A DNA stretch of 64,000 bases, taken from contig NZ_BMNA01000008.1 of assembly GCF_014646215.1 (NCBI RefSeq), positions 62,001 to 126,000 of the forward strand, in the 5' to 3' direction. Shown piece after piece: positions 8,695 to 17,128 of this stretch (position 1 is its first letter; each line of letters begins with the position of its first letter). Under the pieces are notes generated by a model. The model worked only from the letters and a program-made list of their open reading frames with translations. It searched no databases and had not been told where the DNA came from. Origin of the DNA: Nakamurella endophytica. GTDB taxonomy: Bacteria > Actinomycetota > Actinomycetes > Mycobacteriales > Nakamurellaceae. A program made the position numbers and the translations under genes.

Positions 8695-9768
8695 TCACTT
8701 GGCTGTGGCCGCCGACCTGGCGGCCCTTCGGTTCTTGCGTGCACCCCGCAGCGCCGCGGCGCGGCGGGTCTGGTCGACGTAGACGGCGGCGACGAGGACG
8801 ATGCCCACCGCCACGCCCTGCCAGAACGGCTCGACACCGATGATGACGAAGCCGGTCTGCAGCACGGCGGGGATGAACAGACCGACGACGGTACCGAACA
8901 TCGAGCCCTCCCCGCCGAAGATCGAGGTCCCGCCGATGACCACCGCGGCGATCACGTTCAGGTTGGTGAGCGTGTTGCCGGCGATCGTCGTCGTGGTGAA
9001 CTGGGCGAGGTACATGGTGGCACCGAGCCCGGCGAGCGCGCCGGTCATCAGGTAGATGTAGATGAGCTGCCGGTCGACCTTGACGCCGACCCGCCGTGCC
9101 GCCTCCTCGTTGGACCCGACCGCGAAGGTGTACCGGCCGAACCGCGTTCGGTGCAGCACGATCCCGCCGACGATCACGACGATCAGCGCGACGAACGCGA
9201 GACCGGGTATGCCGAGGATCTTGTCATACGCGGCGAAATCCGCAAGAGCAGTCGGCACTGCACGGATGTCGATGCCGCCGGTGATCACCTGGGCGAGACC
9301 CAGTGCGACCGAGAGGCTTCCGAGGGTCACGATCAGCGCAGGCACCTTGGCCTTCGCGACCAGGAAGCCGTTGACCCAGCCCCACGCCCCGCCGCTCACG
9401 ATGGCGACGAGCAGGCCGACCAGCGCTGTTCCCCACCCCTGACCGCCCATGGCCTCCATGACCTTGGCGGCGATGACCGAGGAGAACGTCAGCACCGACC
9501 CGATCGACAGGTCGATGCCTGACGTGATGATCACGAACGTCACGCCGACGCCGAGGACCGCGAGGACAGCGAGGTTCTGGGAGATCTGCAGGAAGTTGCT
9601 GGCCGAGAAGAAGTTGCGGCCACCGGTGATCGCGAAGAACACGATGATCACGACGAGCACGCCGAGGATCCAGACCGACTGCGCGCCGGTCATCTTCTTG
9701 ATCCAGGACTCGCCGGTCTCCTGCCGGTCGACCGGCTGGCCGGTGTCGGTGGTCTCGAGGGTGCTCAC
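8695..9768 (-). CDS. Sugar ABC transporter permease (RbsC/FrcC-like)
   Basis: 357 aa, BPD_transp_2 type. After a polar N-terminus of about 30 residues there are 8-10 hydrophobic segments. The family's hallmark region is VIITSGIDLSIGSVL, and the cytoplasmic loop GSNEEAARRVGVKVD contacts the ATPase. The C-terminus is strongly basic. The GTG start overlaps the ATPase stop by 4 nt (GTGA) and only 11 nt separate its stop from the binding-protein start. It forms the membrane channel of the CUT2 importer encoded by the three adjacent genes. Confidence 0.93.
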   Translation of the reverse strand: MSTLETTDTGQPVDRQETGESWIKKMTGAQSVWILGVLVVIIVFFAITGGRNFFSASNFLQISQNLAVLAVLGVGVTFVIITSGIDLSIGSVLTFSSVIAAKVMEAMGGQGWGTALVGLLVAIVSGGAWGWVNGFLVAKAKVPALIVTLGSLSVALGLAQVITGGIDIRAVPTALADFAAYDKILGIPGLAFVALIVVIVGGIVLHRTRFGRYTFAVGSNEEAARRVGVKVDRQLIYIYLMTGALAGLGATMYLAQFTTTTIAGNTLTNLNVIAAVVIGGTSIFGGEGSMFGTVVGLFIPAVLQTGFVIIGVEPFWQGVAVGIVLVAAVYVDQTRRAAALRGARKNRRAARSAATAK

Positions 9769-10535
9769 GCGGCATCCCGCCCGTCGGAAACCTCCAGCGC
9801 GCCGGTCATCGCACCGACCAGCTGCTCCACCGAGGTGTCGGCCGCGGTGTAGGTGGCGATGCGCCGGCCCAGCCGCATGACCTGGACCCGGTCGGCCACC
9901 TCCAGCACGGCGGGCATGGAGTGCGAGATCAGAACCACGGCGACTCCTCTGTCGCGGACCTTCTTGATGGTCTCCAGGACGTTCTTGGTCTGCACCACGC
10001 CCAGGGCGGCTGTGGGTTCGTCGAGAAACACCACCTTGCTCGCCCAGGCGATCGCCCGGGCGATGGCGATGCCCTGCCGCTGGCCACCGGACATCGAGCC
10101 CACCGGCGAGGTCATCGACCGGACGGTGGCGCCCAGCTCGTCGAAGCTGGCCCGCGCCTTGCGCCGCATCTGCTTGTTGTCCATGAAGCCCAGCCATCCG
10201 GCGATGCCCTTGGCCGGTATCTCCCGGCCCAGGAAGACGTTCTCGGCCGGGTCCAGGTGCGGCGCCAGCGCCAGATCCTGGTAGACCACCTCGATGCCCA
10301 TCGCCGCAACCTGTTGCGTCGAGGTCATGTGGACCGGTTTGCCCTCGAAGAGGATCTCCCCGGAGTCCAGCTGGAGGTTGCCCGACAACGCCTTCACCAT
10401 CGTCGACTTCCCGGCGCCGTTGTCGCCGATGAGAGCGACCACCTCGCCGGCGTTGACGTCGAAATCCGAGTTGTCCAGCGCCTGGACGTGACCGAAGGCG
10501 CGGGAGAGCCCTCTTGCTTCCAGGATCGGGGTCAT
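9765..10535 (-). CDS. Sugar ABC transporter ATP-binding protein (single domain)
   Basis: 256 aa with one nucleotide-binding domain: Walker A GDNGAGKST near residue 38, a Q-loop (VVYQDLALAP), signature SGGQRQGIAIARA, Walker B VVFLDEPTAALG and switch His in LISHSM. Most CUT2 importers (RbsA, XylG, AraG) use a fused pair of such domains of about 500 aa. A half-length ATPase recalls the FrcBCA fructose system, where it must act as a homodimer. ATG overlaps the aldolase stop (ATGA) and its own stop overlaps the permease start. Confidence 0.92.
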   Translation of the reverse strand: MTPILEARGLSRAFGHVQALDNSDFDVNAGEVVALIGDNGAGKSTMVKALSGNLQLDSGEILFEGKPVHMTSTQQVAAMGIEVVYQDLALAPHLDPAENVFLGREIPAKGIAGWLGFMDNKQMRRKARASFDELGATVRSMTSPVGSMSGGQRQGIAIARAIAWASKVVFLDEPTAALGVVQTKNVLETIKKVRDRGVAVVLISHSMPAVLEVADRVQVMRLGRRIATYTAADTSVEQLVGAMTGALEVSDGRDAA

Positions 10536-11455
10536 GCGTTCGCCACCACCTCTGTGTAGGGCCGCGCGCGGCCGTCGATGACCTTGACGAGATCGTCGAG
10601 CCGGCGGCGTCCGGTCTCCGACAGGAACGCGCGCCGCTCCTCGCGGCCCATGCCGACCGCTTCCTTCCAGATGGATCGTCCGGCGATGAAGCCGCTGGTG
10701 CCACCCTCGTCGCAGGAGATCCGCAGCGCGTCGGCGAACTGGTCGAAGCCGACGCCCGCGGACAGCACGGCCCAGGGCACGTGCAGCGACTCGGCCAGCC
10801 GGCGGCAGGACGCCGCGTCGCCCGGGTACTCCAGCTTGATCAGGTCGGGACGCAGCTCGTCGAGGGCGATGGCCGCTTCGATGATCCGGTCGGCACGCTG
10901 CTGCGGCGTCGGGGGCTGCTCGCCCGCCAGCGGGTAGATCAGGTTCTCGATGACCGATGGGATCCCGGCGGCCCGGCAGTCCTCGACGACCTCCCGGACC
11001 ACCTCGAGCACCTCCGCGGAGATGTCCGGCTCGCCCGCGCCGGGCCTGCGGTCCGCGCGCAGCTGGACCAGGAACTTGACCGCGTGGCCGCCCTGGCGGC
11101 GCACCCACTCGGCGTTCAGCGCCGGGTCGCGGTGGGTCCGCGGCTCGCCGTTGAACGTCCCGCGGTCCGACGGCTCGGCGGCGACCAGCACGCCGAACGA
11201 CGAGCCCCCCGGCAGGTCGGGCAGCTCGGCCAGCGCCGGCACGCCGTAGGTCGGGTCGAGCAGGAAGGCGGAGGCGCTCGGGCTCAGCGACTGGACGGTG
11301 TCCGCCTTGATCTCCGTCAGCTCCTCGGGCGTCGCATCGGCGATGCCGACCGCGGCGTACATGCGCTTGAGGGTGTTGCGCTGGTCCATGGCGACGATGG
11401 CGAATGTCTCGTCGGTGGTGGCGATGGCGGACAGGCCGGTCTTCTCGGGACTCAT
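10532..11455 (-). CDS. LacD/YihT-like class I sugar-bisphosphate aldolase
   Basis: 307 aa, TIM-barrel aldolase of the tagatose-1,6-bisphosphate (LacD) / sulfofructose-phosphate (YihT) family. Recognisable segments are VAMDQRNTLKRM near the N-terminus, FLLDPTYG, HAVKFLV, and DLIKLEYPGD, whose Lys207 is the likely Schiff-base lysine. The SAGVGFDQF segment near the C-terminus fits phosphate binding. GGAGGAGAT precedes the ATG, which also overlaps the kinase stop by 4 nt. In the operon it would be the final, carbon-carbon-cleaving step giving triose phosphates; whether the substrate is tagatose-, fructose- or another ketose-bisphosphate is open. Confidence 0.85.
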   Translation of the reverse strand: MSPEKTGLSAIATTDETFAIVAMDQRNTLKRMYAAVGIADATPEELTEIKADTVQSLSPSASAFLLDPTYGVPALAELPDLPGGSSFGVLVAAEPSDRGTFNGEPRTHRDPALNAEWVRRQGGHAVKFLVQLRADRRPGAGEPDISAEVLEVVREVVEDCRAAGIPSVIENLIYPLAGEQPPTPQQRADRIIEAAIALDELRPDLIKLEYPGDAASCRRLAESLHVPWAVLSAGVGFDQFADALRISCDEGGTSGFIAGRSIWKEAVGMGREERRAFLSETGRRRLDDLVKVIDGRARPYTEVVANA

Positions 11456-12942
11456 ACGGGGATCTCCTCCAGGGGGGCGGCGGTGCGGTGGGCACCTCGG
11501 GTGAACACGGCGGCGTACTGCTGACTGGGACCGGGGAGGTCGAGCGGGACCCCGCCCCGTCCGGCGGTCGCGTCGTCGGGGACCCGGACGCCGCGTTCGG
11601 ACTGTTCGGCTGCGAAGGCGGCGAACATCGCCGCTCCGAAGGCCCCTGCCTGGGTGCGGTCGGAGAACCGCACGTCGGGCAGGGAACGTTCCTTGGCCCG
11701 GCGGACGGACTGCATACGCGTCCAGCCGCCGGCGACGGTGGCGCCGCTGGCCGGCCCCACCTCCGACTCCATGCGGGCCAGCGCCAGGCCGGCCTCGTCG
11801 ACGCCGTGCGCGAGCGTGGCCAGCCACAGCGCAGTCGGGTCGACGCCGTCGGCGTCCACCACGACCCGCAGGGCACCGTCGCTGTTGTCGGCACCGGTGA
11901 CGCGCACACCGTCGGGGCGCGGGATGGAGTCCGCGGCCACCGCGGCCTCGTCCAGCCGGGCCCGCGCGGCCGGTTCCGCGGCGCCGAGCAGCTGCAGCGT
12001 GCGGCGCATCAGCAACCCGGCCTTGGTGCCGGCGAGCAGCAGCCGGCGACCCTCCAGCACGTGGTGCACGGAGTTGATGTTGGCCTGCGCCAGCCGCTCC
12101 CGGGCGTCCCGGGCCAGCGGTGTGGAGACCGTGCGGACCAGCGCCTCGGCGGTGCCGAAGGAGTCGAAGACCTCCTCCGGGCCGACGACGCCGCAGCCGA
12201 CGGCCGCCACCGGGTGGTCGTGGCCGGCCACCGTGAGGGCGGCGCCGTGCAGCTCCGCGGGGACGTCGTCCCCGCCCGCGACGCCCCAGCACACCCCGGC
12301 CCGGGCGGCGGGCGGCAGGAGGTCGGCGGTCGCGCCGAGGGCATCCAGCGCGACCGGCCACAGCCGCTCGGTGTCCTGGTCCAGCAGGCCGGTCCTGGCC
12401 AGCAGCGACATCTCGGTGGCCATCTGCCCGCCGAGCCGGTGCACCAGGTACTCCGGCACGTTCAACCAGCGGCAGCCGGCCAGATCCGTGCCCTGGACCC
12501 GCATCCAGGCCAGCTTGGCGATGGTCGCCAGCGGCGAGAGCGGCAGGCCGGTGGTGCCCTGGAACCGGGTGACGAGCTCTTCAGGCAGCCGGCGCACCTC
12601 GTCCTCGCCGCGCGGGTCGAACCAGGCGATGACCGGGTGCAGCGGGCGGGCGCCGCGGGTCGGGCCGTCCAGCAGGACGCCGGCCTCGGCCATGCCGGTC
12701 ACCGCGATGCCCGCCACGCGGACCGGCCCCAGCGCGTCGGCACCTGCCTCGACGGCCCGGCGGAGCAACGCCACGACGTCGTCCACCAGGGTCTGCGGCT
12801 CGGTGTCGGTCAGTGCGCCGGCGTGGGTGCGCCACCGGGTGGGTGTCGCGACGGACGTCACCTCCTGGCCGTCGCGGGTGGTCACCAGCACCTTGGAGTC
12901 GCTGGTCCCCACGTCGACGCCGAGCAGGATGTCCCGGGTCAC
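11452..12942 (-). CDS. FGGY-family carbohydrate kinase
   Basis: 496 aa, normal length for FGGY kinases (gluconokinase/xylulokinase superfamily). The N-terminal ATPase core has the phosphate loop LLGVDVGTSDSKV (residues about 5-17) and AGIAVTGMAEAG. The second domain has VAGHDHPVAAVGCG, FDSFGTAEAL and the C-terminal GATVAGGWTRM adenosine loop. The GTG start overlaps the ManA-like gene stop (GTGA). It looks closest to the gluconokinase-like branch, but substrate assignment inside FGGY is unreliable. In this operon it most likely phosphorylates the imported sugar or polyol. Confidence 0.88.
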   Translation of the reverse strand: MTRDILLGVDVGTSDSKVLVTTRDGQEVTSVATPTRWRTHAGALTDTEPQTLVDDVVALLRRAVEAGADALGPVRVAGIAVTGMAEAGVLLDGPTRGARPLHPVIAWFDPRGEDEVRRLPEELVTRFQGTTGLPLSPLATIAKLAWMRVQGTDLAGCRWLNVPEYLVHRLGGQMATEMSLLARTGLLDQDTERLWPVALDALGATADLLPPAARAGVCWGVAGGDDVPAELHGAALTVAGHDHPVAAVGCGVVGPEEVFDSFGTAEALVRTVSTPLARDARERLAQANINSVHHVLEGRRLLLAGTKAGLLMRRTLQLLGAAEPAARARLDEAAVAADSIPRPDGVRVTGADNSDGALRVVVDADGVDPTALWLATLAHGVDEAGLALARMESEVGPASGATVAGGWTRMQSVRRAKERSLPDVRFSDRTQAGAFGAAMFAAFAAEQSERGVRVPDDATAGRGGVPLDLPGPSQQYAAVFTRGAHRTAAPLEEIPV

Positions 12943-14024
12943 CGCGGACCGTCCTGCGTGGACAGGGTTTCCGGCCAGCCGGCGCCGGGACGGCAGGCCA
13001 GCAGCCGCACCTCGCCGGACACCGTCCAGTCGCCGAACGCGTGCGGGACGGCGAGCACCTGGCCGGCGGCGACGTCGACGGGACCGTCGCTGCCGGTGAG
13101 GCGGCCGGCACCGGCGAGCACCACGACGACCGCGAAGCCGGCGTCCACCGAAGGCAGCGCTCCGCCGTCCGGGGCGCACAGCTGCAGCCGGAAGAACGGG
13201 TCGGCGGCGGCCGGCAGCAGCGGCACCGGGGTGTCCGCCACGGTGTCCGGGTCGGTGTGCACCACGAGGGCGGCCACCTGGTCGGCCGACATGGCGCGGT
13301 GGTTCACCGCACCCATCACCCGCGGGAAGCCCAGTCCCAGGTGCGATTCATCGAGAGTGGCCGTGGTGACCGACCACTCCAGCAGGATCGACCAGTCGCT
13401 GGGCTCCTGCAGCTCGGCCACGAACACGCCCTCGCCGATGGCGTGCACCGTGCCGGCGGGGAGCAGGATGCCGTCGCCGGGACGGACCCGCACGCGGTGC
13501 ATGCGGCTGAGCATCCACGCGGAGTCCTGGGCGTCCACCCGCCGTTGCAGCTCGTCCGGTTCCACGTCCTCGGTGAAACCCAACCACACCGAGGGCTCCT
13601 CGCCCGTGGTGCCGAGCACGAACCAGGACTCCGTCTTGCCGTAGGGGCAGTCCAGGTGCGACCGGGCGAAGGCGCGGTCCGGGTGGACGTGCACCGGCAG
13701 CCGCTGGCCGGCGTCGAGCAGCTTGACCAGCAGCCCGGTGTCGCCGGCCGGGAGCGCTGCGGCCGCGTCGGCCGGCACGCCGAGCCACGACTGCGGGTCG
13801 GCGGCGACCGCGTCGCGCAGCAGCCGCCCGTCCGGGAGCCGGCTCAGCCCCAACCCGTCCTCGCCGAACCGATGGGTGGTGGCCGCCAGCCACTCCTCCG
13901 GGCGGCGGAGCACACCGTCGGCCGGCGTCGGGGAGGTGAAACCGCGCAGCCGTTCGATGTTGCCGCCGCCGGCGTAGAAGTGGTCGATGACATTCGGTGG
14001 CAGCACCACCGGCACCTGGTTCAT
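12939..14024 (-). CDS. ManA-like class I sugar-6-phosphate isomerase
   Basis: 361 aa cupin metalloenzyme related to mannose-6-phosphate isomerase. The four zinc ligands expected in the family can be read: His112 and His114 in LPVHVHPD, Glu132 in GKTESW, and His194 in PAGTVHAIGEG. The family proline-rich start and the LQEPSDWSILLEW segment are also present. Family role: interconversion of aldose- and ketose-6-phosphates. Because it sits in a transport operon with two kinases and an aldolase, it probably supplies the ketose phosphate for that pathway and need not be the cell's general mannose isomerase. It starts 22 nt after the LacI gene. Confidence 0.85.
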   Translation of the reverse strand: MNQVPVVLPPNVIDHFYAGGGNIERLRGFTSPTPADGVLRRPEEWLAATTHRFGEDGLGLSRLPDGRLLRDAVAADPQSWLGVPADAAAALPAGDTGLLVKLLDAGQRLPVHVHPDRAFARSHLDCPYGKTESWFVLGTTGEEPSVWLGFTEDVEPDELQRRVDAQDSAWMLSRMHRVRVRPGDGILLPAGTVHAIGEGVFVAELQEPSDWSILLEWSVTTATLDESHLGLGFPRVMGAVNHRAMSADQVAALVVHTDPDTVADTPVPLLPAAADPFFRLQLCAPDGGALPSVDAGFAVVVVLAGAGRLTGSDGPVDVAAGQVLAVPHAFGDWTVSGEVRLLACRPGAGWPETLSTQDGPR

Positions 14025-14046
14025 CTCTGTTCCGTTCTGGGCGTGG

Positions 14047-15045
14047 TCACGGCCGGAGCTCCCCCGAGCCGCGTTCGACGAGCTGGAGTGGCAGCACGAT
14101 GTCCTCCGGGGGCAGGCGCTGGCCGCGCATCCGGGCGAGCACGCGCACGGCCGCTGCCTGGGCGAGCGGACCCGGGTCCTGGTCGACGACGGTCACCGCG
14201 GGTCGCAGAGCGTCGGCCAGGTCGAAGTCACCGAAGCTGACGAGGGCGACGTCGAGTCGATCCGCCCGGTGCAGCGCCGAGACCACCCCAAGGCTAGCGC
14301 GCGGGTTCGAGGAGAAGATCGCCGTCGGCGGCTGCGGCAGCCGCAGCAGCTGCTCGGTCGCCTCGGCGGCCGCTGCGGCCACCGAGCAGTCGGTGCGCAC
14401 CAGCTCGGGCGCGGGTGCGAGGCCGGCCTCGGCCAGGGCCCGCAGGTAACCCTGCTGCCGGTGCACGATCGTCGTCAGCTCCGGCGACTCGCCGAGAAAG
14501 GCAATGCGCCGGTGGCCGTGGGCCAGCAGGTGCCGGGTCGCCCGCAGTCCGCCGTCCTCGTCCTCGACGCCGACGGTGTCGAAGCCCGGCAGCTCCCAGC
14601 CGCGGTCCACCAGCACGATCGGCATGCCGGGGGCGGCGTCGAGCAGGTAGCGGTGGTCGTGGCCGTTGGGGGCCAGCAGCAGCGCACCCACGTTCTGCTG
14701 CAGCAGCCGGAGCACCTGCCCCTTCTCCCGGCTCACCGAGCGCCCGGTGGATGCGATCAGCACGCTCACGTCCTGCGCCAGCGCCAGCTGCTCGACGACC
14801 GAGACCAGGCTGGCGAAGAACGGGTCGGCGATGGAGTCGACGACCACGCCGATGGTGTCGCTGCTGCCTGTGCGCAGCGACCGCGCGATGGGATTGCGGA
14901 CGTAGTCCAGGTCGGCGACGGCCGTCATCACCCGCTCCCGGGTCTCCTTGCTGACCTCGTCCGAGCCGTTCACCACCCGCGACACGGTCTTGATCGACAC
15001 GCCGGCCGCGCGGGCGACGTCGTACACGGTCGCCCGGGGCGTCAC
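14047..15045 (-). CDS. LacI-family repressor of the sugar operon
   Basis: 332 aa. An N-terminal helix-turn-helix (VYDVARAAGVSIKTVSRVVNG) is followed by the hinge YVRNPIARSLRTGSS and a periplasmic-binding-like effector domain (DTIGVVVDSIADPFFASLV; VLVDRGWELPGFDTVGVED). The GTG start overlaps the stop of the upstream PfkB gene by 4 nt, so the repressor lies inside the operon it probably controls. Its natural targets are the two TGACAACGCTGTCA palindromes at 16029 and 16139, which have the central CG and arms typical of actinobacterial LacI operators. The inducer is unknown. Confidence 0.93.
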   Translation of the reverse strand: MTPRATVYDVARAAGVSIKTVSRVVNGSDEVSKETRERVMTAVADLDYVRNPIARSLRTGSSDTIGVVVDSIADPFFASLVSVVEQLALAQDVSVLIASTGRSVSREKGQVLRLLQQNVGALLLAPNGHDHRYLLDAAPGMPIVLVDRGWELPGFDTVGVEDEDGGLRATRHLLAHGHRRIAFLGESPELTTIVHRQQGYLRALAEAGLAPAPELVRTDCSVAAAAAEATEQLLRLPQPPTAIFSSNPRASLGVVSALHRADRLDVALVSFGDFDLADALRPAVTVVDQDPGPLAQAAAVRVLARMRGQRLPPEDIVLPLQLVERGSGELRP

Positions 15046-15992
15046 CGCGGTTCCGCCTCGATCTGCTCGAACAGCTCGAGGGCGCGGGCACCGTCCAGGA
15101 TGCCGGCCACCGCCGTCTCGCAGGAGGCGGACGCCGTCGCCATGCCCAGCCGGACCACGTCGACGTCGGCGTCGCCGCGGGCCAGGGCGATGCCGGCGCC
15201 GGCGGCGAAGCTGTCCCCGGCGCCGATGGGGCTGACCAGGTGGACGGTGGGGGAGGGTAGCCACCAGACGCCGTCGGCCGTGGCCAGCGCGGCGCCGGAC
15301 CCGCCGGCGGTCACCACGGCGCGGACGGCTCCGGCCCGGCGCAGCTCGCGTGCGGCGGTGACGGCCCGGTCCGGCACGTCGTCGCCGGTCTCGTTGACGT
15401 CCTCGTCCACCCGACCGAAGAGCATGCCTTCGGCCTCGGACAGGTTGGGGGACACCAGGTCCGGGCCGGTCGGCAGGGCGGCCCGCAGCACCGGCGGGGC
15501 ACCGTCGACGACGACCGGGACACCGGCCTCGTGCCCGAGCCGGGTCAGCTCGCCGTAGGCCTCCACCGGCACGCCCGGGGGCAGCGAGCCGGAGCACACC
15601 AGCACGTCCTGGCCGGCGAGGGCGGCGCGGACGCCGTCCACGAAGCGGGACCAGTGCGCGGCGTCGATCTCCGGCCCGCGGCCGTTCACGACGGTCACCT
15701 GCCCGTCGTCCGGCAGGAAGATGGTGACGACCCGGAGGACGCCGTCCACGGGTACCGGCAGGAACGCGGTGCCCTCGCGACCGAGCAGGGTGGCGAAGCG
15801 GTCGCCGTCCTCCCGCGGCAGGAAGCCGGTGAGCACGCCGGCCACACCGTGCGCGCGGGCGGCCCTGGCGACGTTGACGCCCTTGCCACCGGCCGTGGTC
15901 TCGGTGCCGGTGGCCCGCAACACTGCCCCGGGCACCAGTCGCGGCACGCGCACGGTGATGTCGAGGCAGATGTTGGGCGTGGCGATCAGCAC
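15042..15992 (-). CDS. PfkB-family 1-phosphofructokinase-like sugar kinase
   Basis: 316 aa ribokinase-fold kinase. It opens with VLIATPNICLDIT, has the substrate loop TAGGKGVNVARA (residues 33-44) and the catalytic anion-hole motif GAGDSF with Asp260. The N-terminal pattern (TPNxxLD and GGKGxNVA) is that of FruK/LacC enzymes that phosphorylate C1 of ketose-6-phosphates or C6 of ketose-1-phosphates. The GTG at 15992 was chosen because GGAGGG lies 6 nt before it; an upstream ATG at 16079 would run through the proximal operator. It is the first gene of the eight-gene operon, and upstream of LacD-like aldolase action it would make the bisphosphate. Confidence 0.87.
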   Translation of the reverse strand: MLIATPNICLDITVRVPRLVPGAVLRATGTETTAGGKGVNVARAARAHGVAGVLTGFLPREDGDRFATLLGREGTAFLPVPVDGVLRVVTIFLPDDGQVTVVNGRGPEIDAAHWSRFVDGVRAALAGQDVLVCSGSLPPGVPVEAYGELTRLGHEAGVPVVVDGAPPVLRAALPTGPDLVSPNLSEAEGMLFGRVDEDVNETGDDVPDRAVTAARELRRAGAVRAVVTAGGSGAALATADGVWWLPSPTVHLVSPIGAGDSFAAGAGIALARGDADVDVVRLGMATASASCETAVAGILDGARALELFEQIEAEPR

Positions 15993-16028
15993 CGAGAGCC
16001 CTCCGGGGTTCCGCGGCCGGCGAGCCGC

Positions 16029-16042
16029 TGACAGCGTTGTCA
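16029..16042. promoter_or_regulatory. LacI-type operator, proximal copy
   Basis: A perfect 14-bp palindrome in the LacI style (TGACAGCG half; minus-strand reading TGACAACGCTGTCA), 36 nt upstream of the PfkB start. It is identical to the copy centred 110 bp further upstream. Confidence 0.8.
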
Positions 16043-16138
16043 CGGACGTCCGCAGATATCGCGTCGCCCGCCGGGCCACTGGGCACGTCGGGGGATCGCC
16101 GTGCCGTCGGACGTCGGTTCCGTCACTCTGCCTGGGGC

Positions 16139-16153
16139 TGACAGCGTTGTCAA
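16139..16153 (-). promoter_or_regulatory. LacI-type operator, distal copy, overlapping a -35 box
   Basis: The second TGACAACGCTGTCA copy (16139-16152). With one more T it gives a perfect -35 hexamer TTGACA on the minus strand (16153-16148), so a bound repressor would block polymerase. The -10 is weak (CAGAGT at 17 nt spacing). The rest of 16043-16281 shows no other convincing feature. Confidence 0.75.
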
Positions 16154-16281
16154 CCCGTGACGGGGCTCACTTCGGTCACGATCGGATCGCGCCGGCGGCC
16201 TCGCCGGTGACCCGGCGCTGCCGTGCCGTCCGGCCGGTCCGGGCGCCGCTCCGGCGTCCCGGGCGGACGGGATCCTCGCGG

Positions 16282-17049
16282 TCAGGAGGCCGGGTCGGCG
16301 CCGGTCACGTCGACGGTCTCGCCGATGACGTAGCTGCTGTGCGGACCGGCCAGGAACGCGATGACCTGGGCCACCTCGACGGGATCGGCCAGCCGGCCCA
16401 CCGGGACGGCCTGCCGGACCCGGTCGGTGTACGCGCCCGGCGGCAGGCCGAGGTGGGCGGCGTACGCGCCGTCGACCTGGTCCCACATCGGCGTCCGGAC
16501 GATGCCCGGGGCGACCGCGTTCACCCGGATCCCGGCGCGGATCAGGTCCAGGGCCGCGGACCGGGTGAAGCTGATGACCGCCGCCTTGGTCGCGGCGTAC
16601 ACGCTGGACAGCGGCTCGCCGCGGCGACCGGCCTGCGAGGCCACGGTGACCACGGTGCCGCCGCCCTGCCGGACCATCACCTCCGCGACGGCCTGCAGCA
16701 GGAAGAACATGCCCTTGCAGTTGACCGCGAAGGTGCGGTCGTACTCGGCCTCCGTCACCTCGGCGAAGGGCTGCAGGCTGAAGACGCCGGCAGCGGCGAC
16801 CAGGATGTCGATCCGGCCGACGCGGCCGGCGATGTCCGCGACACCCGTTCGCAGGGCGCCGGTGTCGCGGACGTCGAGCGCGGCGGCGCCGGCGTCGCCA
16901 CCGATCGACGCGGCGACCGGGGTGGCGGCCTTGACGGTGCGGTCCGCGACGACGACGCGGGCGCCCTGGGCGGCCAGCAGTGTCGCGGTGGCCGCGCCGA
17001 TGCCGCTGCCACCACCGCTGATCAGCGCGGTCCTGCCGGTGAGGAGCAC
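16282..17049 (-). CDS. SDR-family NAD(P)-dependent sugar/polyol dehydrogenase
   Basis: 255 aa classical short-chain dehydrogenase. The Rossmann motif is SGGGSGIG (residues about 11-18), with Asp at the end of beta-2 (VVVADRT) suggesting NAD preference. Also present are the AAAG motif, catalytic Ser in VTVASQAG and YAATK (Tyr-x-x-x-Lys), and VNAVAPGIVRT after the active site. An AGGAGG precedes the GTG start. It is the last gene of the ROK-Gfo/Idh-isomerase-hydrolase-SDR run, 79 nt after the hydrolase. Its likely role is oxidation of a polyol or sugar intermediate; the substrate is not readable. Confidence 0.9.
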   Translation of the reverse strand: MLLTGRTALISGGGSGIGAATATLLAAQGARVVVADRTVKAATPVAASIGGDAGAAALDVRDTGALRTGVADIAGRVGRIDILVAAAGVFSLQPFAEVTEAEYDRTFAVNCKGMFFLLQAVAEVMVRQGGGTVVTVASQAGRRGEPLSSVYAATKAAVISFTRSAALDLIRAGIRVNAVAPGIVRTPMWDQVDGAYAAHLGLPPGAYTDRVRQAVPVGRLADPVEVAQVIAFLAGPHSSYVIGETVDVTGADPAS

Positions 17050-17128
17050 GGTCGGTCCTCCTGGTGGTGCGACTCGTGGGGTGCGGCTCCGGCTGCCGTC
17101 CGGTCCGGTCGACGTCGCCGCTGCGGTG

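Noticed and set aside
16154-16281. Possible small RNA or riboswitch between the sugar operon and the SDR gene
   Set aside because: No conserved aptamer-like structure or terminator could be recognised, only the promoter/operator region.
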